A stretch of 64,000 nucleotides of DNA from CBDFLD01 sp965249005. GTDB taxonomy: Bacteria > Acidobacteriota > UBA6911. Positions 36,847 to 46,436 of this stretch are shown one piece after another. Position 1 is the first letter of the stretch. Every line of letters starts with the position of its first letter. The stretch covers positions 195,528-259,527 of the forward strand of contig CBDFLD010000006.1 of NCBI GenBank assembly GCA_965249005.1. Direction: 5' to 3'. The notes under the pieces are model-generated. The model was not told the DNA's origin and searched no databases. It was given only the letters and a program-made list of their open reading frames with translations. A program made the position numbers and the translations under genes.

Positions 36847-37102
36847 GGTAACCGATTAGGGTGGCGGCACATTGCGTTGCCTGAGGAAGTCGCCCGCCAG
36901 GATTCCCGCGACAGAGCCCCAGTGAACGATGTCTCTAACGAAGCCCCTTGCAACATGTTAGCGATCACGGGAAAACGTATTTTTTTGAACGTGCGCCGAG
37001 AGGATTTGGATTCCACTTTCAGAAAAGCCGGTCAGGTTTTCCTAGAAACCACTCTATCGACGACGAAAAGGTTCCCACGTTACGGGTGCCCAAACATTCC
37101 CC
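36847..37102. other. Right end of the block that interrupts the kinase gene
   Basis: These 256 bases hold no recognisable gene. They must include the promoter of the leftward alpha/beta hydrolase. The open frame that crosses them into the kinase 3' part has no protein-like features. No inverted repeat matching the left end of the block was found next to the TCTAC at 37103-37107. Confidence 0.4.
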
Positions 37103-37107
37103 TCTAC

Positions 37108-39195
37108 ATGAGCCCGGAGCAGGCGCGGGGTAAGGAGGTAGACAGACGAACCGACATTTGGGCGTTTGGCTGCGTGATGTACGAGGTGCTGACGGGGAGT
37201 AGAGTGTATGAGGGACAGACGGTCTCGGACAGCATAGCCCGAATCTTGGAGCGCGACCCGGATTGGGACGTGCTGCCGAGCAAGCTACCCCCGAAAGTCC
37301 GAGATCTATTGCGCCGGTGTTTGCAGAAAGGTCTCCGTAGACGGCTCCAAGCCATCGGTGATGCCCGCATCGAGATCGAGGAGGCGCTCGCAGATCCTAG
37401 CGGCGAGATCCAACCTCAATTGACCCCAGTGACTGCGCCGACCTGGCGACGGGCCGGCATTCTTGCGCTTGCCGCTTTCCTGGTCGGCGGGACAATGGCC
37501 GGCATTGCTGTCTGGAATCTAAGGCCTCCAGAAGAACCGCGACGTGTCGCCCACTTTAACATTACTCCACCACCAACGGTGCCTTTAGATATCAGGAATT
37601 ATTACCAAGACGTGGCCATCTCGCCGGACGGAGGGCACATCGTCTATGTCGGTCGAGGACGTATCGGAAATCAGCTCTACCTGAGTGCAGTGGGCCAGTT
37701 CGATGCGACTCCCATCCGCGGCACTGAAGGCCAATTCGTTACCCACCCCCTTTTCTTGCCTGATGGCAGCGAGATCGCTTTTATCGCCGGTCCTCCTACC
37801 GAGCTGAAAAAAGTGTCCATCCATGGAGGGGTCCCAGTGACGCTGTCTAGGTTAACCCAGATGGGCGGGGGCGTGGGCTGGGGAACGGACGGGAGCATTA
37901 TCTTAGGAACTGCAGCTGGGCTGTTTCACTTAGCAGAGGCGGGGGCAGAGCCTGAGGCCCTGACCACGCCAGATTCTGAAAAAGGCGAGACCGGCAATCG
38001 GAGTAGTCCCCACCTCCTACCCAAGGGTAAGGCAGTCCTGTTTTCCATCTGGAGGGATCAGCAACTGCAAATTGCCGTGCTGGATCTGGAGACAGGGGAG
38101 CACAAGGAGCTTGGCGTTTCGGGGATCAATCCCTATTACTCTCCTACGGGGCACGTTGTTTATGGCCTAGATGGAGTCTTGTGGGCTGTGGCCTTTGATC
38201 TTAACAGTCGAGCAATCACTGGGAATCCTGTCGCGGTACAGGAGAATCTAAACACAAAACCCAACACCGGTGTACTGAACTTCAGTCTATCGGACGAAGG
38301 ATCACTGCTATACGTCCCAAGCATCTCATCGTCCGAACGAATGTTGGTGTGGGTGGATCGAGAGGGAAAGGAGGATCCCTTTAATGCCGAGTCGCGCCCG
38401 TATGAGTGGCCTCGCATCTCACCCGACGGCCAAAGGGTGGTTTTGGTCGTCGCAGACCCGGGCAACACCGACGTGTGGATTCATGACCTCGGGCACAACA
38501 CACAAACTAGGCTCACACGCGACCCGGCTCAGGACGTTCATCCGCTATGGACGCCCGATGGCAAGCGCATCGTGTTTGCTTCGAATCGTGAGGAACCTTA
38601 CGGTTTGTTCTGGAAAAGGGCTGATGGTACGGGGCCTGTGGATCGATTGATGACGGGCAATGCGGGGCCGTCTTCCTGGTCGGCTGATGGACAACTGCTG
38701 TTCTATAGTACCGGAGCCATCGGAGTGCTATCGATGGAGGGTGAGCGCACGCAACGACCACTGCTCGATGAGGAATTTCGTGAATACGATCCAGAAGTCT
38801 CGCCCAACGGGAGATGGATGGCATACACTTCCGATGAGTCGGACCAGAACGAAATCTATGTACGCCCCTTCCCCAACGTGGATGACGGAAAATGGACCAT
38901 CTCGAGGGGTGGGGGACGCCCGCCCGCCTGGTCGCCAGATGGAAGGGAGCTTTTCTATCGCAACGGCGGCAAGATGATGGTCGTCGAGATAACGAACGAA
39001 CCCAGTTTTTCCCATGGGGTCGCCCAAGAATTGTTCGAAGGAAACTACCATCATGGAGAGGGTAGACAGTACGATATTCACCCCAACGGTCAGCGGTTTT
39101 TGATGCTGAAGCAGGTCAAACAGCCAGAGCCTCAACTGATCATTGTCCTGAACTGGTTCGAGGAACTGAAACGCCTCGTTCCCACGGACAACTGA
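37108..39195 (+). pseudogene. Ser/Thr kinase-TolB gene, 3' part (split by insertion)
   Basis: The 695 codons start at the kinase APE-equivalent MSPEQARGKEVDRRTD and complete the C-lobe (WAFGCVMYEVLTGSRVYEG, LLRRCLQKGLRRR). They continue with a transmembrane helix (AGILALAAFLVGGTMAGIAV near codon 125) and a TolB/WD40-like propeller (ISPDGGHIVYVGRG, RISPDGQRVVLVV, LWTPDGKRIVFAS, VSPNGRWMAYTSDES). The typical end is ELKRLVPTDN. The kinase N-lobe and catalytic loop lie at 31938-32501. The long upstream frame to 36550 is accidental. Without its N-lobe the encoded fragment cannot be a kinase. The intact parent was a membrane sensor kinase with an external propeller. Confidence 0.88.
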
Positions 39196-39272
39196 CGGGA
39201 TCGTCACGTCAGGACCATCTTGCACTATGACGCCCCTTTGAACTCAAACACACCGCGGGAGGCGCGACGGTC

Positions 39273-40457
39273 ATGAAGATAACCGGTATTCGAGCAACGC
39301 CGGTCAATATTCCCCTGGAAGCCCCCTACCTCTGGTCTGTCGGCTCGATTGCCGGTTTTACCAAGGTCATCGTCGAGGTTGTGACAGACGAAGGACTGGT
39401 GGGTCTGGGCGAGGCGCCCTCGGCCAGTTGCCGAAAATTCCTTGTCGATCAATTTGCTTCCCAGCTCATCGGGAGAGACGCTCTCGATATCGAGGGCTGC
39501 CGCAGCCGTTGCGTGCCGGAAGTTCTGACCATCCGAAACCTGGAAGAGGAGACGGTGGTCAAGGCCTTTGGTGCGCTCGAGATGGCACTCTGGGACCTGC
39601 GAGGCAAGGCCTGGCAGCAGCCCCTCTATCAGTTGCTCGGGGGCGCGGTTCGAAAGGACATTCTCTTTGCCGAATATTTTGGCCCGCGCCTGGAAAAGGA
39701 CGGGAAGGGAGGCGAGAACTCGGCAGTAGAGGTGGCGCGGTACTGCTCCCAGATGCGTGACGAGCACGGCTCGACCATTTTCGAGGGCAAGATCGGAGTC
39801 GGTTCGGCAGAGTCGTCGGTGGAATTTGTGCGCGAGGTCCGTTCGGCCATCGGGCAGGATGCGGTCTTGCGGCTAGACGCTAACATGGCCTTCTCGGTTG
39901 CGGCTGCACACAAGGTTCTCGCGGCGATCGAGCCGTATGACATCAGCAACCTCGAAGATCCTGTCGCTTCCTTTTACGACATGGCCAAGCTGCGCCAGCA
40001 CAGCAGCATTCCTTTTTCGAGCCACATTGCAGATCTGAGATTAGCGGTCCGACTGGGTGTCCCGGATACGATCGTCTTGAATCTGACCAGCCTGGGCGGG
40101 ATTTCCCAAACTCTGAAGTTCATTGCCGCCTGCGAGGCAATGGGAGTCGGATTTTCTTTCTACAGCGGGGATGCCGGAATTGCCAGCGCTGCCTATCTCC
40201 ACGTCGGGGCAGCGACCTGGCACATCCGTGGGCCGAGCCAATCGTTGTTTCACTGGCAAGCGGATGATGTCATCGAGGAAGGTCCCTTCCAGCCGGTCCA
40301 TAACGTGGTTCGGGTTCCGGAGGCTCCGGGATTGGGCGTGACGCTCTCAGCCTCAGGTCTGAAGCGTTGCCATGAGCGTTACCAAGAAGAGGGTTCGTAC
40401 GACTACCATCACAATCCTGCCGATCCAGGCAAATTCGTGCGCTTGCCCCATTCATAG
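39273..40457 (+). CDS. Mandelate racemase/muconate lactonizing enzyme family protein
   Basis: The 394-residue enolase-superfamily protein has the N-terminal capping domain (TPVNIPLEAPYLWSVG, GLVGLGEAPSA) and a TIM barrel. Barrel residues include the lysine of IFEGKIGVG near 172, metal ligands Asp in LRLDANMAF near 203 and Glu in NLEDPVASFYDMA near 229, and a third-ligand region IPFSSHIADLRLA. ALEMALWDLRGKA is a further family block. Such enzymes abstract a proton alpha to a carboxylate, as in sugar-acid dehydration or racemisation. The substrate is unknown, although the IlvD/Edd dehydratase elsewhere in the window suggests sugar-acid use. ATG 39273 follows GGAGGCGCGACGGTC. Confidence 0.9.
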   Translation: MKITGIRATPVNIPLEAPYLWSVGSIAGFTKVIVEVVTDEGLVGLGEAPSASCRKFLVDQFASQLIGRDALDIEGCRSRCVPEVLTIRNLEEETVVKAFGALEMALWDLRGKAWQQPLYQLLGGAVRKDILFAEYFGPRLEKDGKGGENSAVEVARYCSQMRDEHGSTIFEGKIGVGSAESSVEFVREVRSAIGQDAVLRLDANMAFSVAAAHKVLAAIEPYDISNLEDPVASFYDMAKLRQHSSIPFSSHIADLRLAVRLGVPDTIVLNLTSLGGISQTLKFIAACEAMGVGFSFYSGDAGIASAAYLHVGAATWHIRGPSQSLFHWQADDVIEEGPFQPVHNVVRVPEAPGLGVTLSASGLKRCHERYQEEGSYDYHHNPADPGKFVRLPHS

Positions 40458-40546
40458 ATGCCATGAGCCAGAGCGTGCGGGGTGGCCGTTTTGGGCACGA
40501 GTGTGCTCGTCGCGGCCCTGAGGTCGAGGCAGGGTGCGGGTTTCGG

Positions 40547-41191
40547 CTACTCAAGCTTGCCGGTCGCGGCCGCCGGCGCGATCCGTGGCGCGACGCTGTC
40601 AAAGCCGTCGATCGACGGCGCAAACGTCGGCGGTCGCCGCGCCTGCGTGAGCTGCTCGAAGGCGTGTCCGAAGGCGAGCAGGCGGGCCTCTGTCCAGGCG
40701 AGTCCAATGAATGAGATGCCAACGGGCAGACCGTGGATCTGTCCCATCGGCACCGTCAGGTGCGGGTAGCCGGCGACCGCGGGCAGCCTGCTCGCCGACC
40801 CCAGGGAGCGATTCCCGTTGACGACGTCGGTGCTCCAGGCCGGACCGGTCGTGGGTGCGATCAAAGCGTCCAGGCGCAGCTCTCGTAGCATTCGGTCGAT
40901 GCCCTCCGGACCCGCGAGCCGACGGTTCTGCGCGGCGGCCGTTCTGTACTCCTCGACGTCGAGGCCCTCGGTCGCCTCGGCCCGTTCGAACAGCTCCTGG
41001 TCAAAGAACGGCATCTCGCGTTGCGCCTCGATCTGGTTGAACCTGATCGTATCGGCGAGTGTGCGCGTCTGGACCTCTGCAGCGGCATTGGCGAGATAAA
41101 GGTTCAGATTGGCCTTCAGCTCGAACAGTACGAAGGTGCGGCGGAGCCTATTCGAGTTTCTTTCATGGGCGCTGCGCGCGGCCGTGTCCAC
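40547..41191 (-). pseudogene. 3' fragment of an amidase-signature gene
   Basis: The frame encodes the C-terminal third of an amidase: VLFELKANLNLYLA, TLADTIRFNQ, REMPFFDQELFERAEATEGL, DALIAPTTGPAWSTDVVNG and AGYPHLTVPMGQIHGLPVGI. The Ser-cis-Ser-Lys catalytic region, which lies in the N-terminal half, is absent. Homology ends near 41140, where a different truncated gene on the other strand begins. It is a dead remnant. Confidence 0.85.
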
Positions 41192-41290
41192 GAACTGCGT
41201 GATCCGGGGATATTCCGGGATCGGGATCGCACATACTTACTCTATTCCGTCGCAGGTGAAAATGGAATTGCTATCGCTGAGTTGAAGTAA
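41186..41290 (+). pseudogene. 3' scrap of a glycosidase-like (five-bladed propeller) gene
   Basis: VHELRDPGIFRDRDRTYLLY, then SVAGENGIAIAELK and stop, matches the closing blade of GH43/GH32-type propeller proteins (DPxIFxxxxxxYLLYS). Only 34 codons remain. The last 20 bases overlap the end of the DUF35 gene on the other strand. With the amidase fragment it marks a deletion junction near 41140-41186. Confidence 0.6.
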
Positions 41291-41699
41291 AGTATTCGAT
41301 ATCTCGAATGTCCCCTCGGCGCTCGGCCGCAAAAACGGCTTTCACCCGCAAGCCGGCGCGAATCTCCTCCGGCTTCATCCCGCCCAGTTTGTGGACGATC
41401 CCAGTATCGGCGCCGTCGAGCTTGATGATGCCAAAAGCGGCGGGCTCCTCTCCGGAGGTGACCGTGTAGCTTTCCACCGTACCTTCGTCGCTCACCGCCA
41501 CCCACTCGGTCATGTCTGCGAAGCAGGCGTGGCACGTCGGTCGAGCCGGTACGAATACCTTATGGCAGGAAGGACACCGGGTTCCCATGATTTTCCGATC
41601 GTCGCGCAGGTGGAGCAGGAACTTGCTCCGTACCGGACCCGCGGAATGAGAGTATCTCCAGATCCTGGGACGTTCGCTGCTGGTCAGAAACTGCGTCAT
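41271..41699 (-). CDS. Zn-ribbon/OB-fold (DUF35) thiolase-partner protein
   Basis: The 142-residue protein has a rubredoxin-like zinc ribbon (GTRCPSCHKVFVPARPTCHAC) followed by an OB-fold (EGTVESYTVTSGE, AFGIIKLDGADTGIVHKLGG, LRVKAVFAAER). DUF35 proteins bind thiolase-like enzymes and bridge acyl-CoA between active sites. It is the last of a four-gene minus-strand operon and lies nine bases after the other DUF35 gene. The two Cys pairs are intact. Confidence 0.88.
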   Translation of the reverse strand: MTQFLTSSERPRIWRYSHSAGPVRSKFLLHLRDDRKIMGTRCPSCHKVFVPARPTCHACFADMTEWVAVSDEGTVESYTVTSGEEPAAFGIIKLDGADTGIVHKLGGMKPEEIRAGLRVKAVFAAERRGDIRDIEYFTSTQR

Positions 41700-41708
41700 G
41701 GACTTGTT

Positions 41709-42374
41709 CTATTCCTCCATCACTTCAAAGTAGGCGATGTCACTCAGCCGTCCGCGCCGCTGCGCTTTCGGTTTCCAGACGGCGCGTACCCGCATCCCGC
41801 GGCGCAGGGTTTCCAGGTCTGCTCTTTCCAGGTAGTGGACGAGCACGGTCCATTCATCTCCGCCGTCGAGGCGAATGAAGGCGCAAGGACTGGGCTCGCC
41901 GACGATCCTCCCCGTTGCCCGGTCGACTTCTCGTTCGGTTGGCAAGACGATGGAAGTGACCGTTCCACGGTCGCCGAGTGCAAACCAGTCGCCGTCGTTC
42001 CGCCCCGCCGTCACCCGGCAGAATCCACACACCGCCCGCGGCGGAAAGATCGTCCGGCGGCATTCCGGGCAGCGCAGGGCCAAGATCTTTCCCTCTTCCT
42101 TGAGGGCGTTGAAGAACTTCGTGAGGCGAAGGCCGGCCGACTCGCGAAAGGGAAGGTTCACGATCGTGTCGACGACAACGTACCCAGCGTCCAGTGCCTC
42201 TTGGTAAGTTCGAAGCTCGGCTTCGTACTTCTTGCGAGCCACTGCGTGGGATGCCTTGGCATATTCTCGATAGGCAGGCTGGGGGATCTGCTCGCTCTCT
42301 TTCTCGTCCTGCTCGAGTGAGCGCAGAGCCCGCTTTATATTGGTGGCCCAGTCGGGTTGCCCGATGTCCTTCAT
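41709..42374 (-). CDS. Zn-ribbon/OB-fold (DUF35) protein with N-terminal helical extension
   Basis: The 221-residue protein begins with about 75 helical residues (AKASHAVARKKYEAELRTYQ). The zinc ribbon LRCPECRRTIFPPRAVCGFC and an OB-fold with GDRGTVTSIVLPTE, CAFIRLDGGDEWTVLVHYLE and GMRVRAVWKPK follow. Each of the two DUF35 genes probably serves one of the two thiolase-like proteins encoded just upstream in the operon. The larger size suggests a distinct partner or fold extension. Confidence 0.87.
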   Translation of the reverse strand: MKDIGQPDWATNIKRALRSLEQDEKESEQIPQPAYREYAKASHAVARKKYEAELRTYQEALDAGYVVVDTIVNLPFRESAGLRLTKFFNALKEEGKILALRCPECRRTIFPPRAVCGFCRVTAGRNDGDWFALGDRGTVTSIVLPTEREVDRATGRIVGEPSPCAFIRLDGGDEWTVLVHYLERADLETLRRGMRVRAVWKPKAQRRGRLSDIAYFEVMEE

Positions 42375-42426
42375 GACCGTCCGTGCTCCAGAAACCGCGA
42401 ATCCAATGTGCCCTCGAACAACAAGC

Positions 42427-43614
42427 TCACTGGTTCCGAAACAGCGCCGCAGCGGAGTAGCTGTCGCCCCCCGCCGTTACCGCCAAAGCCGCCCGCACGT
42501 CGGGCACCTGTCTCTCGCCGGCTTCGTGACGCACCTGAATGGCCGCTTCGGCCATCCTCTGCATGGCCGATGCCCCGATCGCATTACAACAGACGACCCC
42601 CCCCGAAGGGTTGACCGGGATGTCCCCGGTCGGAGCGGTGGCGCCCTCATCGATCAGTCTACCCGCCCCGTTTGTTTCGCAGAGTTGAATCCGTTCGTAC
42701 CACTCGGCTTCATGCCAGGAGGACATGTTGTAGAGCTCTACCACGTCGATCTCTTTCCGGGGATTGGAGATTCCACATTGCCGGTACAGCTTCCGGCTGG
42801 ATCGCTCGACGCCGAAGGCCCATAAAGGTCCCAACTCCGTCTTGGCTTGGTAGACGCCCAGGTGTCCGAGCGCCGGTTGAATTCCTCCATGCACGATCGC
42901 CCAGTCGACCACCCAGGCTGGATTCGGACATCGCTGCTTGACCGTCTGCTCCGGCGCGACGATCATGGCACAGGCCCCGACCGAGGTGGGGCACATATGC
43001 AGGATCCGCAGCGGAGGGATGATGTAGTGAGAGCTCTGAACCTGCTCGACGGTCAGTTTTTTTCTCAGGTGCGAGTGAGGATTGCGGCTGGCATTCTCGG
43101 ACGCCTGCACCCGTAGCTGGGCGATCTGGTCCTCGGTGACCGATTGGCGCTCCAGCATGTCCTGAGCCATCTCCGACATGGCGGGGCCCGCGCCCCGTCC
43201 GCCGTTGGCCACGTCGAAGAAGGTATCCTCGCTTATGCTTCTGAGTGAGGCGTCGCTGCTCCCTTCGTCCTGCTTTTCGTAGGCCACGCCCAGGACGGCC
43301 CGAAACAGGCCAGAAGCCGCATGGTCAAAGAGGGTCGTGGTCACACTGGATCCCGTGGTTCCCCCCGTCTGAATCTTCATGCCGGATTTGAGGTAGGCCC
43401 CGGTCCCTTCGGTCAGCCACATGTCCACTTGAAAGTTGCCCTCGAACAACTCCATGTTTCCGACGAATACCGCATCGATGTCCTGCATGGTCATTTGCGC
43501 ATTTTCGAGAGCTCGGCGGACCGCGAGATGGACCAGATCCGGCTGGCTCGTTTCTGGCCACCGGCTCTTGAACTCCGTTTGACCCACCCCGATGACCGCG
43601 ACCCGCTCCGCCAT
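42427..43614 (-). CDS. Thiolase-like protein without the usual nucleophilic Cys (SCP-x/Ltp2-like)
   Basis: The 395-residue thiolase-fold protein opens VAVIGVGQTEFKSRWPE and ends with NPSGGVVCCNAIGAS. Where active thiolases have a Cys in a C-x-S-G context near residue 90, this one has IQTGGTTGSSV with no Cys. The family in question pairs such thiolases with DUF35 subunits; the steroid side-chain aldolase Ltp2-ChsH2 is a precedent for a thiolase fold performing a retro-aldol reaction instead of thiolysis. That activity is an inference here. The operon order is thiolase, thiolase, DUF35, DUF35. It lies 12 bases after the upstream thiolase gene. Confidence 0.85.
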   Translation of the reverse strand: MAERVAVIGVGQTEFKSRWPETSQPDLVHLAVRRALENAQMTMQDIDAVFVGNMELFEGNFQVDMWLTEGTGAYLKSGMKIQTGGTTGSSVTTTLFDHAASGLFRAVLGVAYEKQDEGSSDASLRSISEDTFFDVANGGRGAGPAMSEMAQDMLERQSVTEDQIAQLRVQASENASRNPHSHLRKKLTVEQVQSSHYIIPPLRILHMCPTSVGACAMIVAPEQTVKQRCPNPAWVVDWAIVHGGIQPALGHLGVYQAKTELGPLWAFGVERSSRKLYRQCGISNPRKEIDVVELYNMSSWHEAEWYERIQLCETNGAGRLIDEGATAPTGDIPVNPSGGVVCCNAIGASAMQRMAEAAIQVRHEAGERQVPDVRAALAVTAGGDSYSAAALFRNQ

Positions 43615-43626
43615 GACTGGACTCCG

Positions 43627-44805
43627 CTAATCCTCTCTGGTAGTGCTGATAGTAATGACACAATGCGACTGGCCGGCCGGACCGTAACGCCCGTGGGCGA
43701 GTGCGGTGCGCGCACCAGGCACCTGCCTCGCACCGGCTTGGCCTTGCAATTGAAGGAACGCCTCGGCGACTCTGGCCAGGCCAGCGACGCCGTCTGGGTT
43801 TCCAGAGAGAACACCGCCCGATGGATTGACCGGCAACGCCCCATCCAGTGACGTTACCCCGTCGTCGAGCATGCTCCCGGCCTCTCCCCGATCGCACAAT
43901 CCGAGCCCTTCCATCCAGAGCAACTCCTCGAACGAGTATGCCTCGGAGATTTCGGCCAGATCGATTTGTTTCCGCGGATCGTCGATTCCGGCCAGCCCGT
44001 ATGCCCTTTGAGCCGCATACCGAAGAGACTCGCAGGCGGCGAGGTCACGATCCCCGGGGTAATGGGTGTCGTAGCAATTGCCCATTCCCGTGATCCAGAC
44101 CGGACGGTCGACGAGCGACCTCGCCTTTTCTTCCCGCGCCAGGACCAGCGCACAGGCGCCGTCGGAGACAGGCTTGCAATCCAGAGCCCGGATCGGAGAT
44201 GAGAGCATCTCAGAATCGAGGACATCCCCAACAGTGAGCTCGAGAGGTTCCTGGGCAAAGGGGTTCCGGAAGGCGTTGCGCCTGTTTTTGACCACGACCG
44301 AAGCACATTGCTGTTCGCTAATGCCGTATTTTTGCATATAGCAATTGGCCTGCATGGCGGCCACGTTCAAAAAGTCCATTCCCAGCGGGCGAAGATAGAT
44401 GGGATCCAGGGCGGCGTTTTCGATGACGCTGCGGACCGTTTCGGATTCCTTCTTATGGGCTACGACCAGGACGACATCATCCTTGCCGGAGAGCAGATTG
44501 ATCACTCCGTGATAGACCGCGAAGGCCCCGTCGGCGGCGACCTTCGTCAGACTCATGTTCAGCGCGCCCATTTCCAAGTGACAAAACATGTCCGAGATGG
44601 TCCGCCCCTGCCAGAAATCCTCCGAGCACGAAATGATCTTGCTGATGTGGGGCTCGTCGCTGTTTGTGACCTGAGCTTCAAACTTCAGTCCCGTCTCCTG
44701 GATGATCTGCTCCACGACCTCCCAGATCAGTTCCCCGATGGAGACATCCCTGCGGTCTGCCTGGAAAGGCGTCTGGGCGGCGGCCACGATTCCCACGCGT
44801 TCCAT
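43627..44805 (-). CDS. Second thiolase-like protein, also lacking catalytic Cys and GHP motif
   Basis: ATG 44805 is preferred because GGGAGGG lies about ten bases upstream; an ATG at 44847 is possible. The 392-residue protein begins VGIVAAAQTPFQADRR. At the nucleophile position it reads TKVAADGAFAVYHGV, with Ala-Asp rather than Cys. At the C-terminal catalytic His position it has NPSGGVLSGNPDGVAG, with Asn where GHP is usual. CDRGEAG and ISEAYSFEELLWMEGLGL are other family blocks. It probably forms a heteromer with the adjacent thiolase-like protein and DUF35 subunits. This is the first gene of the operon. Confidence 0.84.
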   Translation of the reverse strand: MERVGIVAAAQTPFQADRRDVSIGELIWEVVEQIIQETGLKFEAQVTNSDEPHISKIISCSEDFWQGRTISDMFCHLEMGALNMSLTKVAADGAFAVYHGVINLLSGKDDVVLVVAHKKESETVRSVIENAALDPIYLRPLGMDFLNVAAMQANCYMQKYGISEQQCASVVVKNRRNAFRNPFAQEPLELTVGDVLDSEMLSSPIRALDCKPVSDGACALVLAREEKARSLVDRPVWITGMGNCYDTHYPGDRDLAACESLRYAAQRAYGLAGIDDPRKQIDLAEISEAYSFEELLWMEGLGLCDRGEAGSMLDDGVTSLDGALPVNPSGGVLSGNPDGVAGLARVAEAFLQLQGQAGARQVPGARTALAHGRYGPAGQSHCVITISTTRED

Positions 44806-44935
44806 ACCTCGGTATCCCTCCCTTGTCCACGGTGAGTCTTGGGCCATTTGAGCGGCCGGGTGCGGTCACTTGCAACTACGGCCAGCCCAGCGGACGAGAC
44901 GGGTAGGATGCCACAGAGATTGCCAAAAGTGGAAC

Positions 44936-46435
44936 TTAGCTTTTCGGGAAGGCGAGCAAACCGTTCAATTTGCTGTCGGCGGGAGGTGGAAAGACCAGAC
45001 TTACAAGCACACCGACGGCAATGGTGGGCAAGCACGTGGCGGCCGCGTACCACCAGAACGAAAGCAGATCGGTGAGCGATAGGAAGATGGCGACCGCTAT
45101 TCCAACCACTACCCCAGCGAAGGCACCGGGCGCGTTCGTCCTCGGGACCAGCAATCCCAGAAGGAAGATCCCCAGCAGGGGTCCGACCAGCGTGCCTTCG
45201 ATTTTGGTGATGATGCTGTACACGTTGGCGCCCAGCCTCGGCACCACCAGGGCCGTGAGGATTACCGCCAGCCCGAAAAGGGCACAGCAGAGCCGGCTCA
45301 CCCCGAGTTTCAGCGTCCGACCGGACATCCAGTCGCAGACCACGAGCGCCGTCAGGCTATTGATCCCACTGTCGACGCTGCTCATGGCGGCGGCAAAGAG
45401 CCCAGCCAGCAGAAACCCGACCAATCCGGGGAACGGGATTTCAGTCAGAATAAAGTGGGTCACCAACTGGTCCTCTTTCGGCAGATGCGGCAGACCGCTC
45501 GCAAGGGGATTCGCAGGGGGAGATTGCTGGTAGAAGGCAAAGATCGTGGTTCCAACCGTAAAAAAAAGCAACCCAACTCCAGCGAGAACCACCGCGTTGA
45601 GAAAAACGGCACGGCGCGCCGCCGAGACGCTCGGCATGGACACGTACCGTTGCACGACGGGTTGCTCGGTGCCGTATATTGCCAAGAATGAGAACATCCC
45701 GAGCGCCAGGACCGAGAAGAGGCTACCTGGCACGGCTGTGGGATCGAACTCCAGGTGCAACATATCGAACTTTCCGTGCTCGAGTCCCGTTGCCCAGACG
45801 GTACTCCAACCTCCATCAATATTCGCCAGCGCGACGATCAAAACGATAAGCATCCCGACGCCCAGTGTGATTCCCTGCATGACGTCCGTCCAGATTACGG
45901 CCTCGAACCCTCCTACGACCGTATAAAGCGTCGTGAACAGGCCCAGGATGACAATGGCCCAGATCAGCTGTGCCTCATCCAGTCCCAGCACCACTTGTAC
46001 GATGATTCCCACGGCATAGAGCATCGACCCCATCCACACCAGTGCCGACAGTGTGTAGAGAAGACTACCGATCAGCCGAACGCGCCTGGAAAAGCGTTTT
46101 TCGAGGTATTCGTACGCGCTGGTGAGCCGGAGGCGATGAAAGGTGGGGATGAACAAGTAGGCAACGATCGGGGTTACCCAGATCGGGATCAGTAGGATTG
46201 CCAGGTATAGGTGGTAGTTCTGGTAGGCGGCCTCTCGGGGAAGTCCAACAAAGGAAAGAGCGCTGAAGCTGGTTGCGAACAGCGAAAGCCCGATCGCCCA
46301 CCAGTTCATCCTCCGGCCGCCAACAAAGTATTCTTCGTTGGAAACCTGCCGCCGGCTGGACCATACCCCGAGCGCGACCACGGCTGCCACGTAAACAATG
46401 CAGATCGCCCAGTCGAGCAGGTGTAGGGAGGGCAT
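44936..46435 (-). CDS. Sodium:solute symporter (SSS family)
   Basis: The 499-residue protein has about 13 hydrophobic helices. SSS signatures are visible: NEEYFVGGRRMNWWAIGLSL near residue 33, ATSFSALSFVGLPREAAY, VVGGFEAVIWTDVMQG near 175, YGTEQPVVQRY near 255 and LLAGLFAAAMSSVDSGINSL near 350, which contains the sodium-site serines. It would import an organic solute with Na+ (candidate classes are sugars, amino acids, betaines or carboxylates). Its stop lies 88 bases upstream of the thiolase operon start, and the start codon touches a palindromic repeat. The surrounding PhyH, aldolase and demethylase genes suggest a small polar substrate. Confidence 0.92.
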   Translation of the reverse strand: MPSLHLLDWAICIVYVAAVVALGVWSSRRQVSNEEYFVGGRRMNWWAIGLSLFATSFSALSFVGLPREAAYQNYHLYLAILLIPIWVTPIVAYLFIPTFHRLRLTSAYEYLEKRFSRRVRLIGSLLYTLSALVWMGSMLYAVGIIVQVVLGLDEAQLIWAIVILGLFTTLYTVVGGFEAVIWTDVMQGITLGVGMLIVLIVALANIDGGWSTVWATGLEHGKFDMLHLEFDPTAVPGSLFSVLALGMFSFLAIYGTEQPVVQRYVSMPSVSAARRAVFLNAVVLAGVGLLFFTVGTTIFAFYQQSPPANPLASGLPHLPKEDQLVTHFILTEIPFPGLVGFLLAGLFAAAMSSVDSGINSLTALVVCDWMSGRTLKLGVSRLCCALFGLAVILTALVVPRLGANVYSIITKIEGTLVGPLLGIFLLGLLVPRTNAPGAFAGVVVGIAVAIFLSLTDLLSFWWYAAATCLPTIAVGVLVSLVFPPPADSKLNGLLAFPKS

Positions 46436-46436
46436 T

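Noticed and set aside
36550..37107. Extended N-terminus joined to the kinase-TolB 3' part
   Set aside because: The sequence is antisense to the membrane hydrolase and lacks kinase N-lobe motifs; the true N-lobe is at 31938-32501.
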